26,354 bases of DNA, from assembly GCA_031969915.1 (NCBI GenBank), contig DALYJJ010000090.1:1-26354 (forward strand), given 5' to 3'. The notes beneath the pieces are model-generated. The model ran no database searches. It had not been told where the DNA came from and saw only the letters and a list, made by a program, of their open reading frames with translations. Positions within the stretch are counted from its first letter, which is position 1. Every line of letters begins with the position of its first letter. Below are positions 1 through 9,436 of this stretch, in pieces. Made by a program: the position numbers and the translations under genes. This stretch comes from DALYJJ01 sp031969915 (GTDB lineage Bacteria; Acidobacteriota; Terriglobia; Bryobacterales; Bryobacteraceae).

Positions 1-8
1 CCAGCGGT

Positions 9-32
9 GAGCGGCGCTCCCCTCCGCCGCTC
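9..32 (-). terminator. Hairpin downstream of the peroxidase-like gene, possible terminator
   Basis: GAGCGGCG at 9-16 and CGCCGCTC at 25-32 form a perfect 8-bp stem with an 8-base loop. It lies about 30 bases past the stop codon of the minus-strand peroxidase-like gene. There is no T-run after it on the minus strand, so it is at best an atypical terminator or a 3' end stabiliser. Nothing else was recognised in 1-61. Confidence 0.35.
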
Positions 33-61
33 TTCCCGCCCTTCGCCACCTGCCCCCGGCC

Positions 62-1386
62 CTACCTCCGGTACGACCTCGGAAGCGTCTCCGGATCGGC
101 CAGCGCCTCCCGCGCCCGTCGCGCCGCGTTCGCCGCCTCCCCCCAGGCGGCCTGCGCAGCGGCGCCCGGCACTTGCTCATCCGCCGCCTGAGCCAACAGG
201 CTCCGTGCCGCCTCCAGGTGAGCCCTGGCTTCGAATAACGATCCGTCGCGCGCGCGCCCCAGGACCCCGCCCCGCAGGTTCGCCTGCGCGTCCCTGATTT
301 CGCCCATCGCCAGTCGCGCCATTTCCCGCGCATCCGCCGGGACTCGCGCCAGGCGCCCCCGCTCAATCAGGGAGAGGGCCGATCGGAGATTGTCCAATGC
401 CGTCAGCGTGCGCAGGAACGCCGCGATCGCCCGAACCTCGGGATCGCTTGGATTCGAACTGATCGATACCGGGATCGGACCGATGGGCCCGCCCACGCTG
501 TTGATCGCCCGGAACGGCGCCGAGCCGTAGAACGCGATCGAGTCCTCCAGCGTCAGCGCCGAGTGATTGTGGAAGTACGGCGCCGTGTCGCCCGCTTCCA
601 CCAGCGACGGGATCGCAAACTCCTCCACCGGCGCCGGGCCAAACCCGGGCACGTTACCGATGTTCCCGAATCCTCCGCCCGGCAGCGGCGTCACTCCGAA
701 ACCCCCATCCCTCGGGATGCCCAGGGCCAGCGCCAAAGGCGCTTCGTTCGTGTTGATGCCCGATACCGCATTAAAGCCTCGCGGGTTCCCGTCCAACCGG
801 GGTGTGAAGCCGGGGGCATCGGGGTTGAACGCAAAGCCCACCGTTCCACCGCCGTTGAAGTGGCACGCGTTGCAGTTCTTATGCCCCGGCTCGCCGATGT
901 TCCCCGTGTCGAGGAACAGCCTCCGTCCTCGATTCGCCACCTGAACCCGCAATTCCAACTTCGTCAGGTCCAGATCCTGGTCCCGCCCAATCGACATCTG
1001 GTACGCCGCCAGATCGTCCAACTCCCGGTCGCTCGGCACACGAAAATCCACCCCCGGCCGGCGCAGGATCGACTTCGTGAAATGCTGCAGAACCGCACCC
1101 AGCGCGAAGTCGCGAAGCGGCGGGGCGTCGTTGCCCCACCCCAGCCGCTCCGGCGGGTTCGGCGCCTGGCCGCTGCCCGTGAAGTCGACGAAGAATCCCG
1201 GGGCCGGCGCGCGATTCGTCACGATCGTGCCCAGCAGGCTCGGAACCGATCGCAGGGTGAACTTCAAACTCAGGTTCTCAAACCCGTCTGCGTTCACCGT
1301 CACCAGTGCGAACGACCGGAGCAGGTTGTTCCGCTCAAACGCCGCGCCCAGCTCCGTCGTCGTGTCCGCGACAAAGAGCGGATGCG
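62..1386 (-). CDS. Di-heme cytochrome c peroxidase-like protein, C-terminal part (after apparent frameshift)
   Basis: This is the downstream part of a gene that begins at 2114 and changes frame near 1387-1390. It carries the second c-type heme site, CNACH, followed by a glycine-rich stretch. Next comes the family-typical segment DTAPYFHNHSALTLEDSIAFY, which in bacterial di-heme peroxidases (CCP/MauG) lies near the distal heme ligand region. After about residue 290 of this part the protein continues with an Ala/Arg-rich helical tail of about 110 residues that is not part of the peroxidase core. The end is a TAG at 62-64. About 441 residues lie in this frame, and no good start codon with a ribosome-binding site was seen at its beginning. 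That supports its being the continuation of the upstream frame rather than a separate gene. Expected location is the periplasm. Substrate is unknown; the peroxidase name rests on family resemblance. Confidence 0.75.
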
Positions 1387-2114
1387 AAAAGCCCCGCCAG
1401 GTCGCCCGGCGCAATCGTGAAGTTCGAGGTCTCGCCGTGGCAGGAATCGCACGTCCGGCCGTTTCCCCCGAAAGTCTCACTCCGGAACAGGGCCCGGCCC
1501 CGCGCCACCGTCTGCTCGGCGTCGCTCTGGCTGAAGCCGCTCCCGCCCCTCGGCAGCCGGTCGAGGAGCGCCGGCGACCCCGTCAGTACAAACCCAAGAT
1601 CCGGCGTTCGCTCCGTCCGCGTGACCGCGACCCGGTCGATTCGCTGTCCCCGCAAACTCGGTACGGACTCGTCGAACGTGTGCACCGCTCCCGTTCCCGC
1701 GAACACGCCGAGCCGCGTGATGCGATCCGACGAGTCCGGCAGCGTACCCCACGCGCTCGAGTTGCTGTTCACGATGGCCCACGCCACCCAACGCTCTCCG
1801 CTCGGTATCCCGCGCACGCGTCCCGTGGCGCGGCCTTGCTCGGGGTCGATACCGATTTCGCCCTCCGCGTTGATCCCCGCTTCGGAGAAACCGTTCAGCG
1901 GCAGGAGTGGATAGCGCACCGTGGCGCTGGGCGAAGTCCCGGCGTACGTCTGATAGGCGGCCAGGAGTTGGCGGGCATCCGCCATCCCGGTATTCAGTCC
2001 CGTCTCGTTGGCGGGCGGCAAGCCGTTAGCAAACGTACGCAATGTCATGAGGAGCGCCCCGGCGGCAATCGCGCAGATCGCCGTGGGGACGAGAAATCTA
2101 CTGCTTCGAAACAA
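1335..2114 (-). CDS. Di-heme cytochrome c peroxidase-like protein, N-terminal part (frameshifted)
   Basis: This is the upstream part of the same gene. The start is chosen as TTG at 2114 because GGAGGT (2124-2129) sits 9 bases ahead. The product opens with a basic-hydrophobic leader ending near TFA-NG, so export to the periplasm is expected. The first c-type heme site, CDSCH, is at residues 222-226. The frame agrees with the family up to GDLAGL at about residue 239; it then runs out of frame to a stop at 1335. Removing one T from the TTTT run (plus-strand AAAA, 1387-1390) would join it to the downstream part as GDLAGL-SHPLFVADTT, giving a protein of about 680 residues with two heme sites. The gene lies 47 bases after the kinase and is probably co-transcribed with it. 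The shift may be a sequencing error or a real mutation. Confidence 0.75.
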   Translation of the reverse strand: MFRSSRFLVPTAICAIAAGALLMTLRTFANGLPPANETGLNTGMADARQLLAAYQTYAGTSPSATVRYPLLPLNGFSEAGINAEGEIGIDPEQGRATGRVRGIPSGERWVAWAIVNSNSSAWGTLPDSSDRITRLGVFAGTGAVHTFDESVPSLRGQRIDRVAVTRTERTPDLGFVLTGSPALLDRLPRGGSGFSQSDAEQTVARGRALFRSETFGGNGRTCDSCHGETSNFTIAPGDLAGLFASALCRGHDDGAGRGV

Positions 2115-2123
2115 TGCTGGTTA

Positions 2124-2153
2124 CCTCCACGAGGGTCAGCGCACCCGTGGAGG
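2124..2153 (-). promoter_or_regulatory. Hairpin masking the ribosome-binding site of the peroxidase-like gene
   Basis: On the minus strand CCTCCAC pairs with GTGGAGG (plus-strand arms 2124-2130 and 2147-2153), and an inner GGGT/ACCC stem closes a six-base loop, leaving a two-base bulge. The second arm contains GGAGG, the Shine-Dalgarno sequence for the TTG start at 2114. The kinase stop codon (2162-2164) lies only 8 bases before the hairpin, so a ribosome finishing the kinase would be expected to open it. Translational coupling is inferred from this geometry. Confidence 0.5.
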
Positions 2154-2161
2154 CGCCGGGA

Positions 2162-5100
2162 TCACAGCGAAAGCCGCGCCGCGTCCCTCGAAACGCGAAG
2201 GAGACCCGCGGCCTCCGCCTCGCGCCGCGCCCAATCCCGAAGGCGCATCCCCTCACCCCGATTGCCCATCCTCGCCTCGCATTGCGCCAGCAGCAGCGCC
2301 GCATCGAAGCGCAGAATGCCCAGGCCGGCCTCCGTCTCGCGCGCAACCAGCGGACGCAGCAGCCTGGCCGCCGCACCGGCGTCTGCCGCTTCGAACGCCA
2401 CCCACGCCTCGGCGTAGGGCAGGAGCCGCCGTCCGAAGGTATGCCCCGCGGCGCCCGCCAGCAGCTTCCTCCCGGCCGCGAGCGATCGCCGCGCCGCCGC
2501 CGCCTCCCCCCGCTGCGCCAGCGCCACCGCTCGCATCAGGTGAAGATCCGCCTTGTGGCCGGCTAGTCCCGAAGCCGCAAGTTCCTTCAGACCCTCCAGC
2601 GCCCGCTGCTCCGACTCCTGCGGCCTCCCGCTGAGCGCTTCCAGCCACGACAGCGAGAAGTGCGCATTCGCGATCGTTTCCGGATCGGCAATCCGTCGCG
2701 CCAGCGAAAGCGATTCCTGAAATCCAGCCCGCGCCCGCTCAAGCTCGCCCAGCTCCAGCGCTACCGCCGCCCGGCCGTGCGCCAGCGCCATGGCCCCGCC
2801 CGCCCAGCGTGTGCGATCGACCGCGTCCGCGGCGTCCTCCAGTAGCTTCCGAAACTCGGCGAAACGTCCCAGCTCCATCGCGATCCCCGCCGCGTTCAAG
2901 CTTCCCAACTGCACCAGGTTGTAGTCGCGCAGCCGGATCCCCATTTCCCGTGCTTCCCGGTAACACTGCAGCGCCTCGCTCTGTTCACCCCGCAGCACGT
3001 GGCACGCGCCTTTCGTGTTCAGGGCGCCTCCCAGCGCCGTCGGGACCACGCTCTGCCGTAGGAGCTCCACCGCCCGGCCCGCCGGCTGCATCGCCCGATC
3101 GGGCTTTCCCGCCCGCACCCATGCCGCCGCGGCGTTGGCCAGGCTCTGTCCCTCGAAGGCCACGTGCCCGATCTCCCGCGCCGCCTCCGCCAGTTTCGCG
3201 TACTCGCCCGCCGCGCCCTCCGCGTCTCCCCGCGACATCGCCGCGCTGGCCCGCGTTCCCCCGGCCCGCAGCGTCCCCAACCGGTATCCGCTCTGGCCGT
3301 ACTCCGCAACCGCCTGCCGCAGCAGCCGCTCGGCGGCTCCGTACTCCGCGATCTGGAGTTCGCACACCGCCAGTGTGTGCAATGCCCGCGCCAGCAATAG
3401 CGAGGAGCCGCGCTCGCGAGCCAGCGTCCGCAGTCGTTCGGCCGCCTTCCGCAATCGCGCCGAGTCGCCGCGCGCCTGCGCCATCTCCAGTTCCGCCAGC
3501 GCCGCTTCCACCGACGAGGCGCCCCCTCGCTCCCGAAGCGCGGAGAGCGTCTGCTCCGCCCGCGCTGCATCCCCCGCCGCGTTGTACGCCGTCGCCAGTT
3601 CGTGAAGCACCGCTTGATTGCCGGGCTCCAGCTTCTCCAGCTCCACATACCGCGACAACACGCAATCCCGATCGCCGCCCGCCCGGCACTCGAACGCCTC
3701 CATCCGGAGTCGCAGGGCGCGCGGGCCGCCTCCTCCGGCCAGGGCCCTTTGCGCCTCCTCGCGCGCTTTCGCCCCATAACCCAACTCCCCCAGCGTCCGC
3801 GCCAACGCCCAACGGATCCGCCCGTTGCCGGGGTCCAGCGCCGCGGCACGTTCTAATTGCATCCGCGCCGCCAGCGGATCGTATGCCTCCAGCCGTTCCA
3901 GCCCGGAGCCCAGCAGCCGTAGTGCTTCCGCCCGCGGATACCGCCCCGGCCTTCGGTCCCCTGTCTCGCCGAAATGCTCCGCGATCCGCCGCGCCAGACG
4001 CGTGAGCAGCGACGCCAGCTCGGCCTGGCTCCCCGTCTCCGTCAGTGTGGCCGCATCCTCGCCTGTGGCATGGTCCGTAATCCGCGCGTCCAATCGGATC
4101 GGCGAGTCCGGCCTCGCGCCGGAGCTGACATACGATCCTCGCAGCACGTACCGCGCGCCCACTTCCCGCCACGCCTCCACCGGCAGCAGGCCCCCGCTCG
4201 CCCGGCCGGCTTGGCTTCGCAGCCGCGACACTTCCTCCGCGGGAACCAGCCTCAGGCTCGATGCTCCCGCCAATTCCGACGTCAGCACTTCCTCCGCCGC
4301 CGCCGCAATCCAGGCGTTTGCCGGGTCCTTCGCCAGGTTCCGGAAACCGGACACAGCCAGCACCTGCCCCGCCCGATTCGCCCCGCCCGCCGGCGCCGGT
4401 TTCCCCCAGTAGGTTCCCAGCAAAACGCCCCCCGCCAGCGCCGTGCTGAGCACCAGCGAGGTCGCCACCATCCGGTTCCCCAGCGCGATCCGGATGCGCC
4501 GGATCATCAGCCGGGGCCCTCCCAACACGGTCCGCCCCTCCAGCCAGCGGTTGAGCTGCCGGATGAAATCGGAAACCGAGGCAAAGCGGTGCCGGGCCTC
4601 CGGCTCGATCGCTCGGAGAACGATCCAGTCGAGCCCCGCGGGCACGTCGCGGCGGTAGTGCGAGGGCGGCTTCGGTCCTCCCGGCGCCTTCCCCGCGCCT
4701 CCTCTTCCCCGGTCAAGAAACTCCCGTGGACCGGCCCCCGTCAGGATCTCGTACAGCAGCACGCCCAATCCGTAAACATCGCTTCGCGCGTCGGCCCTGC
4801 CCGTGCTCAGTTGCTCGGGACTCGCATAGTCCGGCGTCACAATCCGGAACAGCGTCGCCGTGTGAGACCGTTGCGGCCCCTCCTCGATCGCTCGCGCGAC
4901 GCCGAAATCCACCACTTTCACCACCCCGCCGGCCGTCACCAGCACATTGCCTGGCTTCAAGTCCCGATGGAGAACCTTCCGCGCGTGTGCGTACTCCACC
5001 GCCCGCGCCGCGTCGCGAACCAGGCGCACCCGCTCGCGCAGCGTCGTTTCATATCGGCGGCAATGCTCGTGAATCGGAAGCCCGTCGATGAACTCCATCA

Positions 5101-5578
5101 CGAAGTAGGGCAGGCCTTCCGCGGTCGCGCCTCCATCGAACAGCCGCGCGATGTGCGGATGATCGAGCCGCGAGAGAATCGCCCGCTCGGCCAGGAAACG
5201 CTCCAGGATGGGCCCGGATTCCATGCCCCGCCGCACCAGCTTCAGCGCCACCCGGTGCTCGAATCCCTCCGCCTCGCGAATGCCCTCATACACCATCCCC
5301 ATGCCGCCTTCGGCCACCAGCCTCCGGATCCGGTAACCGCCGATGTAGGCCGGCAGAGGATCGCTCCCCCCGGCCCCGGGGCCGCTCGTGAACGGGCTCG
5401 CGCCAAGCACGGGCTGCGCCAGGAACCCGCCGCTCCGGGCTTCCGCATCCAGAAGCGCCAGCACCTCCGCGGCCGCTTCCGGTTCGCGAGCCAGCCGCGC
5501 CCGCACATACGCCCCCCGCTCGCCTGCCGGGAGGTCCAGCGCCTCCCCAAACACGGCCTTTATTCTTTCCCGGTCCAT
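2162..5578 (-). CDS. Transmembrane Ser/Thr protein kinase with C-terminal TPR domain
   Basis: A 1138-residue Hanks-type kinase. Kinase motifs seen: glycine loop AEGGMGMVYEG (89-99), VALK lysine K113, catalytic HRDLKPGN (204-211), DFG (224-226), and YASPEQL in the APE position (251-257). A hydrophobic helix at about 370-390 should place the kinase in the cytoplasm and the rest outside. The stretch at about 405-540 resembles a FlgO-like domain. The remainder, rich in Ala/Leu/Glu helices, reads as multiple TPR repeats. Start: ATG at 5578 (MDRERIKAVFGEAL) fits the usual family beginning; an upstream in-frame start at 5635 would add 19 residues of unlikely sequence. The gene overlaps the ECF sigma gene by 19 bases. 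Adjacent sigma/kinase pairs of this kind are common in Acidobacteria, and the kinase may control its sigma factor. Its substrate is unknown. Confidence 0.95.
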   Translation of the reverse strand: MDRERIKAVFGEALDLPAGERGAYVRARLAREPEAAAEVLALLDAEARSGGFLAQPVLGASPFTSGPGAGGSDPLPAYIGGYRIRRLVAEGGMGMVYEGIREAEGFEHRVALKLVRRGMESGPILERFLAERAILSRLDHPHIARLFDGGATAEGLPYFVMEFIDGLPIHEHCRRYETTLRERVRLVRDAARAVEYAHARKVLHRDLKPGNVLVTAGGVVKVVDFGVARAIEEGPQRSHTATLFRIVTPDYASPEQLSTGRADARSDVYGLGVLLYEILTGAGPREFLDRGRGGAGKAPGGPKPPSHYRRDVPAGLDWIVLRAIEPEARHRFASVSDFIRQLNRWLEGRTVLGGPRLMIRRIRIALGNRMVATSLVLSTALAGGVLLGTYWGKPAPAGGANRAGQVLAVSGFRNLAKDPANAWIAAAAEEVLTSELAGASSLRLVPAEEVSRLRSQAGRASGGLLPVEAWREVGARYVLRGSYVSSGARPDSPIRLDARITDHATGEDAATLTETGSQAELASLLTRLARRIAEHFGETGDRRPGRYPRAEALRLLGSGLERLEAYDPLAARMQLERAAALDPGNGRIRWALARTLGELGYGAKAREEAQRALAGGGGPRALRLRMEAFECRAGGDRDCVLSRYVELEKLEPGNQAVLHELATAYNAAGDAARAEQTLSALRERGGASSVEAALAELEMAQARGDSARLRKAAERLRTLARERGSSLLLARALHTLAVCELQIAEYGAAERLLRQAVAEYGQSGYRLGTLRAGGTRASAAMSRGDAEGAAGEYAKLAEAAREIGHVAFEGQSLANAAAAWVRAGKPDRAMQPAGRAVELLRQSVVPTALGGALNTKGACHVLRGEQSEALQCYREAREMGIRLRDYNLVQLGSLNAAGIAMELGRFAEFRKLLEDAADAVDRTRWAGGAMALAHGRAAVALELGELERARAGFQESLSLARRIADPETIANAHFSLSWLEALSGRPQESEQRALEGLKELAASGLAGHKADLHLMRAVALAQRGEAAAARRSLAAGRKLLAGAAGHTFGRRLLPYAEAWVAFEAADAGAAARLLRPLVARETEAGLGILRFDAALLLAQCEARMGNRGEGMRLRDWARREAEAAGLLRVSRDAARLSL

Positions 5579-6171
5579 CGTTCCGCAGGTCCGTCCGTCA
5601 TTCGGCGGTACAGCCAGGCGCGGGCCATCGCCCATTCGCGCTTTACCGTCGCCGTCGAGATCCCCATCGCGGCCGCCGTTTCCTCCACCGATAGCCCCCC
5701 GAAAAAACGCAACTCGATCACCTGGCTCTGGCGCGGGTCCACCTCGCTCAACTCCTCTAGCGCGGTATCCAGCAGGACCAGATCAACGTCCACCTCCGCC
5801 ACCGCCGCCTCGAGTTCGTCGATGTTCTCCTGGATCTGCCCGGAACCCCGTTTCTCCGCCTTGCGCCGCCGCGCCTGATCGAGCAGCAGGCGCCGGATGA
5901 CCCGCGAAGAAACCGCCAGAAAATGATGCCGGTCCTGCCAGTCCACCGGCGTCCCCCCCGTCAATCGCAGGAATGCCTCATGAACCAGCGCCGTCGGCGC
6001 CAGCGTCCGCTCCTGCGGCTCGCGGCGGTATTGGTTCCGCGCGATGCGGCGCAATTCCTGATACACCATCGGTACCAGCCGTTCCAATGCGTCCGCGTCG
6101 CCCGCTTTCCACGCGTGCAGCAGGCGTGTGATCGTGTTGGGCTTCTTCAGAGTGCTCGCCGTTTCTTTCAC
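5560..6171 (-). CDS. ECF RNA polymerase sigma factor, Sig-70_X6 (TIGR02999)-like
   Basis: A 203-residue sigma factor of the extracytoplasmic-function class. Region 2 covers about 22-105, with the family-typical TLAPTALVHEAFLRL (56-70) and HHFLAVSSRVIRRLLLDQAR (82-101). Region 4 covers about 137-190, with a helix-turn-helix at 160-182 (GLSVEETAAAMGISTATVKREW). Start is GTG at 6171; the translated N-terminus MKETASTLKK fits the family length. No strong Shine-Dalgarno was seen. It is the first gene of the minus-strand operon with the kinase, and 63 bases separate it from the divergent beta-helix gene. It should direct RNA polymerase to an unknown regulon; kinase control is inferred from the overlap. 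No anti-sigma factor gene is adjacent. Confidence 0.93.
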   Translation of the reverse strand: MKETASTLKKPNTITRLLHAWKAGDADALERLVPMVYQELRRIARNQYRREPQERTLAPTALVHEAFLRLTGGTPVDWQDRHHFLAVSSRVIRRLLLDQARRRKAEKRGSGQIQENIDELEAAVAEVDVDLVLLDTALEELSEVDPRQSQVIELRFFGGLSVEETAAAMGISTATVKREWAMARAWLYRRMTDGPAERWTGKE

Positions 6172-6234
6172 GTCCCGTTGATCCCGCTCCCCGGCTCTAT
6201 GCGCTGTCCCTGACGGAGGGCTTGAGAGCCAACA

Positions 6235-9200
6235 ATGTGGTGCAAGACATTATCAATACGGGTGTGCCTGGCGGTCGGATTTCTCTCCGCCTTGAGCGCC
6301 CAGAATTTTCGTTCCTATCGGACCGTCGCCGAAATCACTTCCCACCGAAGCGGTGAGCCGTTGTCGCTGGTCGGAGGAGATTTCGACGAGGACGGTGTGC
6401 GCGACCTCGTCGTTCTGTACGGTTCGGGCCGTCAGGGCACGGCCGTTCTAATGCCGGCGCCCGCGCCCATTTCCTACCTGCCGCTCGGGAAAGCGGGAGC
6501 CAAGCCGGCCTCCCAGCGGTCTGCCTCATCTCCCGGCCGGCAGTTCACCTTGGATCTTCCCGATCGTCCCGAATTCGCCGCCCCCCTGGATTGGAATGGC
6601 GATCGTCACTCGGACGTGCTCTTCGGATCCGCTGGATCGCGGCAGGTCTGGATCGCCTTGGGCGACGGCCAAGGCGCCTTGGCTTCCCCGCAGCCCGTCG
6701 ACCTGCCCGGCAGCCTCGTCTCGATGGCCGTGGAGGAGAGCGATGCGCGCGAGCGGGTCGTGCTCACCGTCGAACGCCCGAACGGGCCCGCAAGGCTGCT
6801 GTTTCAGGGATTCGAACAGTGGCGCGAGGAGGCCGGCGACGCCCCCGCGCTCCCCTCGCCGGCGGTCGGCGATTCCCGCTCCGCCGTGCTCAGCGAGTTG
6901 CCCGGTCGCGCCAGCCGCGCCGTCATCGCCGCCGGTTCGGTCCGCCTCGAGTCCAACACCGGGGCCTGCGGTACTGATCCCGTTCCGTCGAGCGTCTGCA
7001 TGATTGTCAACGATCCTTCCGACAAGCCCGACGGCGATCTCCGCGACGGGCTCTGCCGCGTCCGCGACAACCCCGGCGGCCCGCTCACGTTCAATTGCAC
7101 CTTGCGCGCCGCTCTCGAGCAGGCGGCTTTCAACAACGCGCAGGATTTGATCACCCACATCATCTTCTCCCGCCAGGTCGTCGCCGTCGACGTGATCGAC
7201 CTCGGCCTCCCCGCGATTACCGCACCCGTGTTCATCGATGGCTCCACCGCGCCCGGCGGCTTCGTCGCTCTCGACGGGCGGCTCGCGTTCCGCGCCGGCG
7301 CGGGTTTCGTTGTCAACTCCCCCAACGTTCATATCCGGGGCTTCCAGATCACCCGCTTTCCCGTCGGCGTCGAAAGCCGGGCGGGACAGCCGGTCGCTTT
7401 GACCGCCCTCACCGTCGATCTCGACCCGGACAACCCGAACGCCTCCTCCAAAACCGGCACCACCTGCGTGCGCGGCACCGGCCTGCTGATCGGCACTCCC
7501 GCCGAGGCCGACCGCGTGGTCCTCATGAACTGCGGCCGCGGCCTCGTTCTCAACGGCAATGGTGGATCGGTGCGCAACACCGTGATCGGCTTCTTTCCCG
7601 ACGGAACCACGCCCGCTTCGACGTTCTTCGATGCCGTTGAGATCGCCGACTCGGTCGGCGCCCGCCTCGGAACACCCGAACCCAACGGCGGCAACGTGAT
7701 CGGGCAGTGCCGGAACGAAGGCTGCAGCGCCGTGACCATCGTCACCCGCAATCTTCCCGTGGCCGGCGTTCGCGTCGAGAACAATTTCATCGGAGTGAAC
7801 CGTCTCGGCACGGTCTCCTTTCAGGGCAACGGCCGCGGGATCTCCCTGTTCTCCACCGGCAATCCGGAAAGCGCGCTCGGCGTCAACATCGGAGGCGATC
7901 AGCCGCTCTCGGGCAACGTCGTCTCCGGTCACAAGCGGGAGGGTATCTTCGTGCAGAGCTCTCTCAATACCCAGATTCAGGGCAACCTGATCGGCCTCAG
8001 CCCGGACGGTAACGCCGCCTTGGGTAATGGTCTCGCCGGGCTCGTCATTCGCGGCGCCAGCCGCGCCATCGTCGGCGGCCCGTCGCCGGTCATGCGCAAC
8101 GTCATCTCCGGGAATGGAGCCGCCGCGCCGTCCTTCGGACTCGATTTCCAGGCCACCGCTTCCGTCGTGCAAGGCAACTACATCGGCCTCGACAAATCCG
8201 GAACTCGTGCGATTCCCAATACCGGCGGCGGCGTCGCCATCATGCCCTTCAACGCCGTCTCCGGATCGATCCTCGGAGGCGACCGGCCGGAATTGGGCAA
8301 CATCGTCAGCGGCAATTCCGGTCCCGGGGTCCGTCTCGGCGACCTCGTCTCCGCTCCCGTCGGCTTCACCGCCCGGAACAACAGGATCGGCGTCTCTCCC
8401 GACGGGTTGCTGTCCCTTCCCAACTCCGGCGAAGGCATCCTCGCCACTATGTCCCCGTCCCTCGTCATCGAGCAGAACCTGGTCTCCGGTAATCGCAGCC
8501 ACGGCCTCGACATCGGCGGTGAGGGCGGGTTCGTCCGCGGCAACCTGGTCGGCCTCTCCCCCGCCGGCGTCCCGCTCGGTAACGGCGGCGATGGCGTCCG
8601 GCTTGGCCGCGACGCGCGCGGTGTCACCATCACCGCGAACTCCATCTTCTTCAATGGCGGCGATGGCATTCGCGCCACCGATCGCGCCTTGGACAACGGC
8701 TTCTTCGCCAACGCGATCTTCCGGAACGCCGGGCTCGGTCTCTCCCAGGTCCGCGGCCCCTTCCTCACCGCCACCGTCAATGAAGCTCGTACCTCCGGCG
8801 CCTCAACCGCCATCCGCGCCGCCGCTTCGGGCTTGCTCGGGCTCCCCGCCGGCACGGCCTACTTCTACGCCAGCGAGGAGTGCGATCCCTCCGGATTCGG
8901 CGAAGGCCAGAGCTTCCTCGGCAGCGTCGACTTCGTGCCTTCCTCCGGCGCCGCTTCCATCCTCTTCTCCGCGCCGCAAAATCTAGCGGGACGCTTCATC
9001 ACCGCCAACCTGACCGCGCCCACCGGCGGCCTGCTGCGCAGCGGCGTCTTCTCCAACTGCCAGGCCGTCGCCGGCCTTCCCTGCGCCTCCGATGTCACCG
9101 CTCAGGTGCGCATCGAACGCAGCGGCTTTCGCTTCAATCGCGTCACCGGCCGGTGGACCCAATCCGTTGTGCTCACCAACCTCGGACCCGATTTGACCGA

Positions 9201-9417
9201 TGGAGTGTCCCTCCTGATCGGCAGTCTCAACAGCGCCGCGACCCTGTTCCAACCGTCAGGCACGGCGAACTGCTTCGGGCCGCCCACACCGTTCCGCCAG
9301 GCCGCCTCCCGGCTCGCCTCCGGCGAGCAGGTCCTCATCACGCTCGAATTCATCAATCCGTCGAATGCCGCCATCGCGTATGTGCCGCGCGTTGTGGCCG
9401 GCGCCGGCGAACGATAA
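6235..9417 (+). CDS. Large secreted right-handed parallel beta-helix protein
   Basis: A 1060-residue protein with a signal peptide (hydrophobic leader ending near ALSAQ, residue 22-23). The N-terminal part has VCBS/FG-GAP-like pieces (GGDFDEDGVRDLVVLYGSG, about residues 47-65, and DWNGDRHSDVLFG). A segment with CTLRAALEQAAFN (about residue 285) resembles a CSLREA-type motif. From about 300 to 860 it is built of recurring turns such as NVISGN, GNLIGLSPDG and NRIGVSPDG, typical of parallel beta-helix proteins. The last 110 residues form a separate beta-rich domain with VVLTNLGPDLTDG. No PEP-CTERM or other anchor is visible. The pectate lyase-like fold often binds polysaccharide, but no catalytic residues could be assigned. 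The PEP-CTERM gene follows 19 bases later. Confidence 0.85.
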   Translation: MWCKTLSIRVCLAVGFLSALSAQNFRSYRTVAEITSHRSGEPLSLVGGDFDEDGVRDLVVLYGSGRQGTAVLMPAPAPISYLPLGKAGAKPASQRSASSPGRQFTLDLPDRPEFAAPLDWNGDRHSDVLFGSAGSRQVWIALGDGQGALASPQPVDLPGSLVSMAVEESDARERVVLTVERPNGPARLLFQGFEQWREEAGDAPALPSPAVGDSRSAVLSELPGRASRAVIAAGSVRLESNTGACGTDPVPSSVCMIVNDPSDKPDGDLRDGLCRVRDNPGGPLTFNCTLRAALEQAAFNNAQDLITHIIFSRQVVAVDVIDLGLPAITAPVFIDGSTAPGGFVALDGRLAFRAGAGFVVNSPNVHIRGFQITRFPVGVESRAGQPVALTALTVDLDPDNPNASSKTGTTCVRGTGLLIGTPAEADRVVLMNCGRGLVLNGNGGSVRNTVIGFFPDGTTPASTFFDAVEIADSVGARLGTPEPNGGNVIGQCRNEGCSAVTIVTRNLPVAGVRVENNFIGVNRLGTVSFQGNGRGISLFSTGNPESALGVNIGGDQPLSGNVVSGHKREGIFVQSSLNTQIQGNLIGLSPDGNAALGNGLAGLVIRGASRAIVGGPSPVMRNVISGNGAAAPSFGLDFQATASVVQGNYIGLDKSGTRAIPNTGGGVAIMPFNAVSGSILGGDRPELGNIVSGNSGPGVRLGDLVSAPVGFTARNNRIGVSPDGLLSLPNSGEGILATMSPSLVIEQNLVSGNRSHGLDIGGEGGFVRGNLVGLSPAGVPLGNGGDGVRLGRDARGVTITANSIFFNGGDGIRATDRALDNGFFANAIFRNAGLGLSQVRGPFLTATVNEARTSGASTAIRAAASGLLGLPAGTAYFYASEECDPSGFGEGQSFLGSVDFVPSSGAASILFSAPQNLAGRFITANLTAPTGGLLRSGVFSNCQAVAGLPCASDVTAQVRIERSGFRFNRVTGRWTQSVVLTNLGPDLTDGVSLLIGSLNSAATLFQPSGTANCFGPPTPFRQAASRLASGEQVLITLEFINPSNAAIAYVPRVVAGAGER

Positions 9418-9436
9418 CCCATTCGGAGGAATCACA

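Noticed and set aside
3974..5878. A long open frame (634 codons) on the plus strand opposite the kinase gene
   Set aside because: It is Arg/Pro-rich with no recognisable motif, as expected for a shadow of a high-GC gene; the minus-strand frame carries clear kinase motifs.
6526..8502. A long open frame (658 codons) on the minus strand opposite the beta-helix gene
   Set aside because: Its composition is low-complexity Asp/Gly/Ala with no family motif, and the plus-strand frame has a signal peptide and beta-helix repeats.
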